Assembly (NCBI GenBank): GCA_964502665.1 | Contig: CAZCXP010000140.1 | Span: 1-6,631 of the forward strand | Origin: SOKG01 sp964502665 | Lineage (GTDB): Bacteria > Chloroflexota > Dehalococcoidia > SZUA-161 | Direction of reading: 5' to 3' | DNA: 6,631 nt | Part shown: positions 1 to 6,539 of the stretch, piece by piece | How positions within the stretch are numbered: the stretch's first letter is position 1 | How the letters are laid out: each line of letters starts with the position of its first letter | Notes under the pieces: model-generated | The model's input: the letters and a program-made list of their open reading frames with translations, nothing else | Database searches by the model: none | What the model was told of the DNA's origin: nothing | Translations under genes and position numbers: made by a program

Positions 1-54
1 GATCCTTTTCAAGCGCTTGAGCAGCACCTCTTGTGATATCATTTCTTCTGTCAT
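1..54 (-). CDS. 5' end of a divergent gene, product unknown (partial)
   Basis: Read leftward, an ATG at 54-52 opens a frame that stays open to the window edge and gives MTEEMISQEVLLKRLKRI. A run of six G on the coding strand lies about five bases upstream of the ATG (plus 59-64) and can serve as a purine-rich ribosome binding site, which is why this start is preferred over the in-frame ATG at 42-40. The gene would be transcribed away from the molybdoenzyme gene, sharing a 158-bp intergenic region with it. Eighteen residues are too few to assign a family. A role connected with the molybdoenzyme, such as a partner or maturation factor, is possible from position only and is not shown by the sequence. 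A chance open frame cannot be ruled out. Confidence 0.5.
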   Translation of the reverse strand, partial: MTEEMISQEVLLKRLKRI

Positions 55-84
55 GTATCCCCCCACAGTTCTCGCTTCAGGGGC

Positions 85-114
85 TTGATTTGCCCTACCC
101 CCATAGGGTATAAT
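85..114 (+). promoter_or_regulatory. Predicted sigma70-type promoter of the molybdoenzyme gene
   Basis: A perfect -10 hexamer TATAAT lies at 109-114 and a -35-like TTGATT (4 of 6 to TTGACA) at 85-90, separated by 18 bases. Transcription would begin near 120-122 and leave a leader of about 90 bases before the ATG at 213. The -35/-10 spacer contains an inverted repeat, CCCTA (93-97) and TAGGG (104-108), a natural place for a regulator to bind. Confidence 0.6.
93..108. repeat. Inverted repeat CCCTA-N6-TAGGG inside the promoter spacer
   Basis: Five-base perfect arms with a six-base spacer sit exactly between the predicted -35 and -10 elements of the rightward promoter. A protein bound here would occlude or bend the promoter. 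The arms are short and chance is possible; the position is the main argument for function. Confidence 0.35.
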
Positions 115-147
115 ACTCGCCGACTCGCGTTCTAGCGGATCTAATCT

Positions 148-166
148 TGTGACAAATCTTATCACA
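148..166. promoter_or_regulatory. Imperfect palindrome in the leader, candidate operator
   Basis: The arms TGTGACAA (148-155) and TTATCACA (159-166) are complementary at seven of eight positions around a three-base centre. The outer TGTGA/TCACA half sites look like those of CRP/FNR family proteins, but they are nine bases apart instead of the usual six, so a true CRP/FNR site is not claimed. The palindrome lies about 28-46 bases downstream of the predicted transcription start, a position that favours repression. It overlaps a second inverted repeat at 164-181. Confidence 0.45.
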
Positions 167-181
167 TATGGCCTTATATGT
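164..181. repeat. Inverted repeat ACATAT-N6-ATATGT in the leader
   Basis: This is a perfect six-base inverted repeat with a six-base spacer (GGCCTT). It shares three bases with the preceding palindrome and ends 14 bases before the G-rich ribosome binding site. It may be a second operator half of a tandem site or a weak RNA hairpin in the leader. AT-rich arms of this length can arise by chance. Confidence 0.35.
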
Positions 182-195
182 CAGGTCTAAGATGT

Positions 196-203
196 AAAGG
201 GGG
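196..203 (+). promoter_or_regulatory. Ribosome binding site of the molybdoenzyme gene
   Basis: AAAGGGGG lies nine bases before the ATG at 213. It supports that start, which also places the twin-arginine motif at residues 5-6, as expected for a Tat signal peptide. Confidence 0.7.
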
Positions 204-212
204 TACCACGGT

Positions 213-3131
213 ATGGAACTAACCCGAAGGGATTTCCTAAAAGCATCTGGAGCTACTGCTGGCGTCCTTGCCTTGTACGGCATCTGGGGAAAAGACAAGG
301 CCAAAGCTGCCCCGCGGCAAATACCGCTGAGAAAGCAGTTCGGGGAGAAGACCACAATCTGTCCCTACTGTGGTGTCGGCTGCGGTGTCCTAATGGCGGT
401 GGAGAGCGGAAAGATCGATAACATCGAGGGCGACCCAGATCATCCGGTTAGCGAGGGTTCTCTCTGCCCCAAGGGTGCCTCACTGTACCAGGTAGCCAAC
501 AACGAAGACCGTTTGACCACGATCAAGTACCGCGCCGCAGGGGCTGCAACCTGGACGAATATGGGCTGGGACGATGCGATAGCGGCGATTGCCACCAGGA
601 TCAAGGAGACCAGGGACAGCACTTTTCAGGAGAAAAACGACAGTAACAACACTGTTAATCGCACCCTGGGTGTTGCCTCGCTGGGTAGCGTATTCCCCAA
701 TAGCGAAGAGGCATATCTGATGAGCAAGATGACGCGTGCCCTGGGTCTGGTCTACATCGAGAATGAAGCCCGGATATGCGTCTCGAGCGCAGTAGCCGCT
801 GACGAAGAAACCGTTGGTAGAGGGCCGATGTCGAATCACTGGATAGACCTGGCCTATAGCGATTGCATCATGATCATCGGCGGTAACATGGCCGAGTCCT
901 TCCCTGTTGCCTTTAAGTGGGTTACTCGGGCCAAAGAAAAAGGAGCTACCGTTATCCACGTAGATCCCCGCTTCACCCGCACCTCAGCCAAGGCTGACCT
1001 GTATGCCAGGGTGAGACCCGGCACCGATCTTGCCTTTGTCGGCGGCATCATAAGGTACGTTATTGATGATATGGAAGCGAATCCAGGCAATTACAACATG
1101 GAATACGTGAGGGAATATACCAATGCCTCCTATCTCGTTGCCCCCGCTTTCACCGGCCCGGCTGATACGCTGGACGGGTTGTTCTCAGGTTGGGATGGCA
1201 GCAAGTATGATAAGACAACCTGGTCCTACCAGCAGGACGAGAACGAGCCTGACAAAATAAAGAAGGACCCCGCGCTCAGCGATACCAACTGCGTCTTCCA
1301 GCTTCTGAAGAAGCACTTCGCACGCTACACTGACGACAAAGTAGTCGAAATCACAGGCACGGATAAGGCGACCTTCCAGAGAATCTGCCAAACCTATGCC
1401 GCTACAGGGGAAACAGGGAAGGCAGGAGCCTTCGTGTTCTCCTCCAATGCCTGTCAGCGCAGTACAGGAACCCAGACTGTACGGGCATTCGGTATATTGC
1501 AGCTCCTACTGGGTAACATGGGAGTGGCTGGCGGTGGGCTAAACGGCATCACCGGCGCGGTAAACGGTCTGGGCTGTACCTTGCAGGGTCTGGTCTATCA
1601 CTGGGGTCCAGGGGGAGGGAGTGTGCGAATGCCCAACAGCGGCGAACAGACCCTTTCCGCCTACGGTAAAGACCAGGCTCGGTTCGCCAGCATTCTCAAG
1701 GCATGGTACGGTGACACAGACCACGATACCAGCTTCAGCTATTTACCCAAGACGGATGGCAACTATTCCTGGCAGCCCCTGTTCAAAGCGATAGACGACG
1801 GCACAATAAAAGGGCTTATCTGCTGGGGAATCAATCCCGCCGTGAGCGGGCCAAACAGCGCGGCGGCGCGCCAGTCCCTGAGAAAGCTGGACTGGATGGT
1901 GGTGATCGACCTCTGGGAAACGGAGACCGCTGCGGTGTGGCAGTTGGCGGACTGCGATACCGAGGTCTTTCTCCTGCCAGCGGCACACCCGCTGGAGAAG
2001 GAGGGAAGCGTGTGCAATACCTGCCGCTGGAATCAGTGGCGCTACAAGGGAGCCGATCCTCCTGGTTCCGCCAGAAGCGACCTGTGGATAATAAGCAAGC
2101 TGATGTCAGAACTCAAAGAACTCTATGCAGGGCAGACCGAAAAGAATGCCGCAGCCATCACCGGACTGACCTGGAATTACGGTGACCCCCCCGATGTGCT
2201 GGAGGTGACCAAGGAGATGAACGGCTACGACTTGACCACAGGCAAGCTGCTGTCAAGCCCTGGGGCTCTCAAGAGCGACGGCACCACCAGTTGCGGCAAC
2301 TGGCTGTGGTGCGGGATGTACACAGAAGCAGGCAACATGGCACAGAGGCGGGGCGTCACCGATCCGTCAGGCATTGGTCTCTTTCCCGAGTGGGGATGGG
2401 CCTGGCCGCTAAACAGGCGCATCATGTACAATCGCGCCTCGGTGGATATAGAAGGCGAACCCTGGGATGCCGGTCGCCCTGTCATCTCATGGGATGGCGC
2501 AGCTTGGGCGGGGGATGTTCCCGACGGGGGCTGGCCGCCCGTAAATAGCAGCGGCAAATATCCCTTCGTCATGAAGCCCGAGGGCCGGGGATACCTCTTC
2601 GGCCCCGGCAGACCCGACGGCCCCTTCCCCGAACACTACGAGCCCTGGGAGAGCCCGGTGTCCAATCCTATGTCACCTCAACAGAACAACCCGGCTATCG
2701 TGATCTGGGAAACTGCCGCCGGGGGAACTGCCGCAGGCTATCCCATCGTGGCGACTACGCATCGTCTGGTCGATCATTTGCATACCGGGACGGTAACCAG
2801 GCGCCTGCCCTGGCTGGTGGAGTTAACGCCCGAGATGTTTGTCGAAATCAGCCAGGAGCTGGCGAGCGCCAAAGGGATTGCCAACGGCGACACCGTTATC
2901 CTGGACTCAGCCCGCGGCCATGGTGTAGAGGCAAAAGCTGTGGTCACTGCCCGCCTTAAGCCTCTCCAGGTGAATGGCACTACCGTCCACTACATCAGCG
3001 TGCCCTGGAATTGGGGGTACATCGGGCTGTCCCAGGGGGATAGCGCCAATCTGCTCACTGCCCGCATCGGCGATCCCAATACCGGTATCCCCGAGTACAG
3101 AGCGTTCCTGTGCGACGTCAGGAAGCTGTAG
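213..3131 (+). CDS. Formate dehydrogenase-N-type (FdnG/FdhA-like) molybdopterin oxidoreductase, catalytic alpha subunit with altered active site
   Basis: A 972-residue member of the Mo/W-bis-MGD enzyme family, close in length to the FDH-N alpha subunit (about 1015). It opens with a Tat signal: TRRDFLK at residues 4-10, a hydrophobic stretch at 14-26 and a possible cleavage after AKA near 32, so the folded enzyme should act outside the cytoplasmic membrane. A [4Fe-4S] motif follows (C50, C53, C57, C85), with the family lysine K87 in CPKG. The block ARICVSSAVAA...GRGPMSNHWIDL (186-213) matches the FDH-N active-site segment and puts C189 (plain TGC codon) at the selenocysteine/cysteine molybdenum ligand position. 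The next residue is V190 where FDHs have His, and T447 stands where the catalytic Arg is expected. Residues about 840-972 are the molydopterin dinucleotide-binding domain. No FeS (beta) or membrane (gamma) subunit gene follows; serS converges 57 bases downstream. Family membership is very secure. Formate as substrate is doubtful; a relative of the OmeA-type subunit of Dehalococcoides organohalide respiration complexes is one alternative. Confidence 0.93.
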   Translation: MELTRRDFLKASGATAGVLALYGIWGKDKAKAAPRQIPLRKQFGEKTTICPYCGVGCGVLMAVESGKIDNIEGDPDHPVSEGSLCPKGASLYQVANNEDRLTTIKYRAAGAATWTNMGWDDAIAAIATRIKETRDSTFQEKNDSNNTVNRTLGVASLGSVFPNSEEAYLMSKMTRALGLVYIENEARICVSSAVAADEETVGRGPMSNHWIDLAYSDCIMIIGGNMAESFPVAFKWVTRAKEKGATVIHVDPRFTRTSAKADLYARVRPGTDLAFVGGIIRYVIDDMEANPGNYNMEYVREYTNASYLVAPAFTGPADTLDGLFSGWDGSKYDKTTWSYQQDENEPDKIKKDPALSDTNCVFQLLKKHFARYTDDKVVEITGTDKATFQRICQTYAATGETGKAGAFVFSSNACQRSTGTQTVRAFGILQLLLGNMGVAGGGLNGITGAVNGLGCTLQGLVYHWGPGGGSVRMPNSGEQTLSAYGKDQARFASILKAWYGDTDHDTSFSYLPKTDGNYSWQPLFKAIDDGTIKGLICWGINPAVSGPNSAAARQSLRKLDWMVVIDLWETETAAVWQLADCDTEVFLLPAAHPLEKEGSVCNTCRWNQWRYKGADPPGSARSDLWIISKLMSELKELYAGQTEKNAAAITGLTWNYGDPPDVLEVTKEMNGYDLTTGKLLSSPGALKSDGTTSCGNWLWCGMYTEAGNMAQRRGVTDPSGIGLFPEWGWAWPLNRRIMYNRASVDIEGEPWDAGRPVISWDGAAWAGDVPDGGWPPVNSSGKYPFVMKPEGRGYLFGPGRPDGPFPEHYEPWESPVSNPMSPQQNNPAIVIWETAAGGTAAGYPIVATTHRLVDHLHTGTVTRRLPWLVELTPEMFVEISQELASAKGIANGDTVILDSARGHGVEAKAVVTARLKPLQVNGTTVHYISVPWNWGYIGLSQGDSANLLTARIGDPNTGIPEYRAFLCDVRKL

Positions 3132-3188
3132 CGAAGCTTCAACAGCGCGAAACTCGATAGTGTAGAAGGGCTAGAGGCTCCATACACC

Positions 3189-4448
3189 CTATACAATTGC
3201 CTCTACGCCCATGTAGGGGCGCAAGGCTTCGGGAACCGCCACGCTGCCATCGGGCTGCTGGTAGTTCTCCAAGATAGCGATGAGGACACGGGGCAAGGCC
3301 AGTCCAGAGCCATTCAGGGTGTGGACAAACTGGGGCTTTTCGCCTGACTGGGGCCGGTAGCGGATATTGGCCCGCCGGGCCTGAAAATCGCTGCAATTGC
3401 TGCAGGAGCTCACCTCGAGCCACTCGGCACACCCGGGAGCCCACATCTCGATGTCATAGGACTTGGTGGAGGCAAATCCCAGGTCGCCGCTACAAAGCTG
3501 CAGCACCCGATAGGGCAGGCCCAGCTTCTGGCAGACCCCCTCCGCATCCCCCACCATCCTCTCCAGCTCCTCATCCGAGCTATGGGGCTCAGTGAACTTG
3601 TAGAGCTCCACCTTGTCGAATTGATGTCCCCTCTTGATTCCTCTGGTGTCCTTGCCCGCCGACATCCTCTCGCGGCGGAAGCAGGCGGTGTAAGCGACGT
3701 AATACAGGGGCAACGTGCCCGGCTCCAGGATTTCATCGCGGTGTAGATTGGTCACCGGCACCTCAGCGGTGGGCACCAACCAGAGGTCATCCTCGGCATC
3801 GTGATAGAGGTTGTCGGCGAATTTGGGCAGATTTCCTGAGCCCACCATACACTCCTGCTTCACCACAAACGGGGGATAGACCTCGGTATAGCCATGCTCA
3901 CTTATGTGGAGGTCAAGCATAAAGGCGATGAGTGCCCTTTGGAGCTTAGCCCCCAGGCCCCTGAGCACATAGAAGCGACTCCCCGATATCTTCACCCCCC
4001 GCTCGAAATCTATGATGCCCAGCCTTGGCCCGATATCCCAGTGGGGGACGGGGGCGAAGCTGAAGCTCTTTGCCGTGCCCCAGGTGCGCACTGCGACATT
4101 ATCGCTTCCGTCCCTGCCGACAGGAACACTGAGATGTACCAGGTTAGGGATTTGTAGCAGCAGGTCGTTCAGCTCCGCCTCATTGCGGCTGATCTCACGG
4201 TCCAGAGACTTAATCTGCTCTCCTGCATCCCTCATCGCAGCAAGAAGCTCGGCGGGTTTCTCCTTCATCTGGCCGATGTCCTTGGTGGCCTGCTTTCGCC
4301 TTGCCCTGAGACCCTCCACCTCCTGGAGCAGCCGACGTCTCTCCTCATCAAGACGGAGGATTGCATCAAGGTCCGCATCCTCGCCGCGCTTGGCCAGGGA
4401 CTCTCGCACAAGGTCTGGGTTCTGGCGAATGAACTGCAGGCTAAGCAT
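3189..4448 (-). CDS. serS: Serine--tRNA ligase (seryl-tRNA synthetase)
   Basis: This cytoplasmic class II synthetase activates serine with ATP and charges tRNA-Ser (and tRNA-Sec where present). The 419-residue length is normal for bacterial SerRS. Residues about 1-105 form the N-terminal domain, with two long charged helices (about 30-60 and 68-100) that make the antiparallel coiled-coil arm gripping the long variable arm of tRNA-Ser. The catalytic core follows: the serine-binding TAEVP at 227-231, motif 2 with FRRE at 257-260 and AGKDTRGIKRGHQF at 264-277, the EVSSCSNCSDFQARRA block at 345-360, and motif 3 GSGLALPR at 380-387. The ATG at 4448 lies five bases after the lysS stop. No strong Shine-Dalgarno is seen (only AAAGAG inside the end of lysS), so translational coupling to lysS is likely. 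Stop is TAG. It is the last gene of the leftward unit and converges on the molybdoenzyme gene. No key residue appears to be missing. Confidence 0.97.
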   Translation of the reverse strand: MLSLQFIRQNPDLVRESLAKRGEDADLDAILRLDEERRRLLQEVEGLRARRKQATKDIGQMKEKPAELLAAMRDAGEQIKSLDREISRNEAELNDLLLQIPNLVHLSVPVGRDGSDNVAVRTWGTAKSFSFAPVPHWDIGPRLGIIDFERGVKISGSRFYVLRGLGAKLQRALIAFMLDLHISEHGYTEVYPPFVVKQECMVGSGNLPKFADNLYHDAEDDLWLVPTAEVPVTNLHRDEILEPGTLPLYYVAYTACFRRERMSAGKDTRGIKRGHQFDKVELYKFTEPHSSDEELERMVGDAEGVCQKLGLPYRVLQLCSGDLGFASTKSYDIEMWAPGCAEWLEVSSCSNCSDFQARRANIRYRPQSGEKPQFVHTLNGSGLALPRVLIAILENYQQPDGSVAVPEALRPYMGVEAIV

Positions 4449-4453
4449 GATCG

Positions 4454-5944
4454 TTATTTCTCTTTAGCTCTTAGCTGCGGGAACAGGATGACCTCTCTTA
4501 TCGACTGCTGGTTGGTCAGGACCATCACCAGGCGATCGATGCCTACCCCCAACCCCCCTGTGGGCGGCATGCCGTGCTCCAAGGCAGTGAGGAAATCCTC
4601 ATCCAGCCTCTCCACCTCCTCGTCCCCCATCAAGCTGCGCAGTTGCTCCTGTTCCTCGAAGCGCTTCCTCTGCTCTACAGGATCGTTGAGCTCGGTGAAA
4701 GCATTGGCTACCTCTATCCCCCCGATAAAACACTCGAACCTCTCCACCAGCCGCGGGTCACCGGGCTTGGTCTTTGCCAGTGGAGATATCTCAACGGGGT
4801 AGTCGAGAACGAAGGTAGGCTGAATCAAGGTGGGCTCGACAAACGTGGACAGGAGTTTATCAACCAGCCGCCCCCAGCTCATGTTGTCCTCCACCTCTAC
4901 GCCCAACCTCCTGGCCTCCTCCCGCAGGGAGGGCAAATCGCGATACCTCTCGTCGAGGAAATCAAGGCCGCATTTCTCAAGCAGGTCATCCCGAAGGTTA
5001 ACCCTGCGCCAGGGAGAGGAAAGATCGATGATGTCTCCGCCGAAAGATACCTCATGGCTGCCCAGAACCTCCTGGGCGACGTGGTACACCATTTGCTCCA
5101 CCATTTCCATGACATCGTTGTAGTCGGCGTAAGCCTCATAACTCTCGAGCATGGTAAATTCGGGGTTGTGTTTGATGGAGACGCCCTCGTTGCGGAAGAT
5201 GCGACCGATCTCGTAGACCTTGTCCAGCCCGCCGATGATCAAGCGCTTGAGATACAGCTCGGTGGCAATGCGCAGGTACAGGTTCTGCTCCAGGGCATGA
5301 TGATGAGTGGAGAAGGGGCGGGCCATTGCACCAGCGGCTACAGGCAGCAACACAGGCGTCTCCACCTCAATGAACCCACGCCCATCAAGAAAGCGCCGTA
5401 TGGCGGCGATCAAGCGGCTGCGTATGACGAAGATATGTCTGGCTTCCTCACTGGAGATGAGGTCCAAATACCTTTGGCGATAGCGCTTCTCCACATCCGT
5501 GAGCCCGTGCCATTTCTCAGGCAACGGCTGAAGCGACTTGGAGAGCATAACGAAATCGGAGGCCTCAATAGTAACCTCGCCGCTGCGTGTCCTGAAAACC
5601 TTGCCACTGACCCCGATGATATCGCCGATATCCAAGTCATGCAGATACTGATATTTCTCGTTACCCAGGGACTTCTCGCGGAAATACGCCTGGATTTTGC
5701 CCGAGCCATCTCTGAGATCGAGGAAGGTCGCCTTCCCCATGGCCCGAAGGGCAATGATGCGGCCAGCAACCCGTACCTCAGGGCCTTCCGTGTTGCTTCT
5801 TTCCTGTTCTTGGAAAAGAGTTGCCGCCTCCTCGGTGGTGTGGCTGCGGCGGTAGCGGTGGGGATAGGGGTCAATGTTGTGGCTGCGAATGCTGCTGAGC
5901 TTGGCCAGGCGTTGCTCGGTTATCGCTTCTTTCCTGTCCGCCAT
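4454..5944 (-). CDS. lysS: Lysine--tRNA ligase, class II (lysyl-tRNA synthetase)
   Basis: This enzyme activates lysine with ATP and charges tRNA-Lys in the cytoplasm. The 496-residue length is typical for class II LysRS. The N-terminal OB-fold anticodon-binding domain spans about residues 57-135 (VRVAGRIIALRAMGKATFLDLRDG at its start). RYRQRYLDLI (154-163) links it to the core. In the core are motif 1 around 186-200 (FIEVETPVL), the ARPFSTHH block (208-215), motif 2 with FRNEG (250-254) and HNPEFTMLE (259-267), the EVANAFTELNDP block (411-422) and motif 3 GLGVGIDRLVM (464-474). The ATG at 5944 has only a modest AGG eight bases upstream (plus 5953-5955), and no other in-frame start exists in the 45-base gap to greA. 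It sits between greA and serS on the same strand with short gaps, so one mRNA is expected. Stop is TAA. Confidence 0.97.
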   Translation of the reverse strand: MADRKEAITEQRLAKLSSIRSHNIDPYPHRYRRSHTTEEAATLFQEQERSNTEGPEVRVAGRIIALRAMGKATFLDLRDGSGKIQAYFREKSLGNEKYQYLHDLDIGDIIGVSGKVFRTRSGEVTIEASDFVMLSKSLQPLPEKWHGLTDVEKRYRQRYLDLISSEEARHIFVIRSRLIAAIRRFLDGRGFIEVETPVLLPVAAGAMARPFSTHHHALEQNLYLRIATELYLKRLIIGGLDKVYEIGRIFRNEGVSIKHNPEFTMLESYEAYADYNDVMEMVEQMVYHVAQEVLGSHEVSFGGDIIDLSSPWRRVNLRDDLLEKCGLDFLDERYRDLPSLREEARRLGVEVEDNMSWGRLVDKLLSTFVEPTLIQPTFVLDYPVEISPLAKTKPGDPRLVERFECFIGGIEVANAFTELNDPVEQRKRFEEQEQLRSLMGDEEVERLDEDFLTALEHGMPPTGGLGVGIDRLVMVLTNQQSIREVILFPQLRAKEK

Positions 5945-5989
5945 CTCATGAGCCTGATTACAATGGCCAAGGTTTGCCTTTCCTTGCCC

Positions 5990-6460
5990 TTACTCTATTG
6001 CGATCACCTTCAGCTTGAGCGTGCCCGCCGGAGCCTGGGCTTCAACCTCATCACCCACCCGCTTGCCCAGCAAGGCGCTCCCCACCGGGGACTCGTTGGA
6101 GATCTTCCCGTCGCTGGGACTGGCCTCCGCACTGCCAACGATGGTATAGTTCTCCTCTTCCCCGTCTTGATTGCGAACCCTGACCTTTGAACCAAGCCTA
6201 ACAAATGATGAGGGGGACTTCTCCTCCTTGATTAGCGTGGCGTTTTTAAGCATACTTTCCAGGGTGAGAATCCGTCCCTCGACAAAGGCCTGCTCGTTCT
6301 TGGCATCATCATACTCGGCATTATCAACGGTACCACCTAACTCTTTTGCCCTGCTAATCTGCTCAGCAACCTGTGGACGCCGCACGGTCTCCAGGTGCTC
6401 CAGTTCTGCCTTCAGCTTCTCCAACCCCTCAAGCGTAAGAAAGGTTTCCTTCTGTGCCAT
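5990..6460 (-). CDS. greA: Transcription elongation factor GreA
   Basis: GreA enters the secondary channel of RNA polymerase and stimulates cleavage of the RNA 3' end in backtracked complexes, rescuing stalled transcription. The 156-residue protein has the standard layout: an N-terminal antiparallel coiled coil at about 1-76 (LTLEGLEKLKAELEHLETVRRPQVAEQI on the first helix, DNAEYDDAKNEQAFVEGRI on the second) and a C-terminal FKBP-like domain at about 80-156 with SPVGSALLGKRVGDEVE. The coiled-coil tip reads LGGTVDNAEY (41-50). In E. coli GreA the tip acids are D41 and E44; here the first is G43 and the second is D46, so one of the two metal-handling acids is missing. The ATG at 6460 is supported by AGGAGG nine bases upstream. 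It is the first gene of a leftward unit with lysS and serS. Its promoter lies upstream of a terminator-like hairpin, suggesting attenuation in its leader. Identity is very secure; full cleavage activity is uncertain. Confidence 0.96.
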   Translation of the reverse strand: MAQKETFLTLEGLEKLKAELEHLETVRRPQVAEQISRAKELGGTVDNAEYDDAKNEQAFVEGRILTLESMLKNATLIKEEKSPSSFVRLGSKVRVRNQDGEEENYTIVGSAEASPSDGKISNESPVGSALLGKRVGDEVEAQAPAGTLKLKVIAIE

Positions 6461-6470
6461 CTCCCTCTTC

Positions 6471-6477
6471 CTCCTAC
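6471..6477 (-). promoter_or_regulatory. Strong Shine-Dalgarno of greA
   Basis: The coding strand reads TAGGAGG nine bases before the greA ATG, and it is the strongest ribosome binding site in the window. It begins only a few bases after the T-run of the leader hairpin, so structure in the leader could also affect its access: TTGGT at 6480-6476 can pair with ACCAA at 6513-6509 in the hairpin's 5' arm. Confidence 0.8.
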
Positions 6478-6482
6478 CAACT

Positions 6483-6514
6483 AAAAAAGACCGAGCGCCG
6501 GCTAACGCTTGGTC
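6483..6514 (-). terminator. Rho-independent terminator-like hairpin in the greA leader (candidate attenuator)
   Basis: On the minus strand GACCAAGCG (6514-6506) pairs with CGCTCGGTC (6497-6489): two blocks of four base pairs around one A·C mismatch, with an eight-base loop. Six T follow directly (6488-6483). On the plus strand no T-run follows, so it works only leftward. It lies downstream of the -10 element at 6540-6545 and just upstream of the greA Shine-Dalgarno, so it would act within the greA mRNA leader. The mismatch suggests incomplete termination. Confidence 0.7.
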
Positions 6515-6539
6515 ACCTGCCCTCGATTATTAGCTGACT

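Noticed and set aside
10..21. The 12-base string CAAGCGCTTGAG occurs at 10-21 and again at 5241-5252
   Set aside because: Both copies encode Leu-Lys-Arg-Leu within leftward coding sequence, and the match is short; coincidence from codon choice is the simplest explanation.
148..166. Classic CRP/FNR binding site
   Set aside because: The TGTGA and TCACA half sites are nine bases apart, not six, so it is kept only as a generic palindrome.
777..779. Possible selenocysteine at the active site
   Set aside because: The codon is TGC, an ordinary cysteine codon, not TGA, and the reading frame is open without recoding.
480..959. Leftward open frame of 159 codons inside the molybdoenzyme gene
   Set aside because: It is fully antisense to conserved catalytic sequence, has no recognisable motif, and has the composition expected of a shadow frame.
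2225..2572. Leftward 115-codon frame and other short frames within the molybdoenzyme gene
   Set aside because: These are antisense or out-of-frame shadows, without support from motifs or ribosome binding sites.
4574..6190. Long rightward open frame of 538 codons opposite lysS and greA
   Set aside because: It lies antisense to two securely identified housekeeping genes, its translation shows no recognisable domain or motif, and its length is explained by the codon bias of the GC-rich genes on the other strand.
6461..6535. T-box riboswitch upstream of the synthetase operon
   Set aside because: The leader is only about 74 bases and lacks the conserved T-box antiterminator sequence and specifier stem; only a simple hairpin with a T-run is seen.
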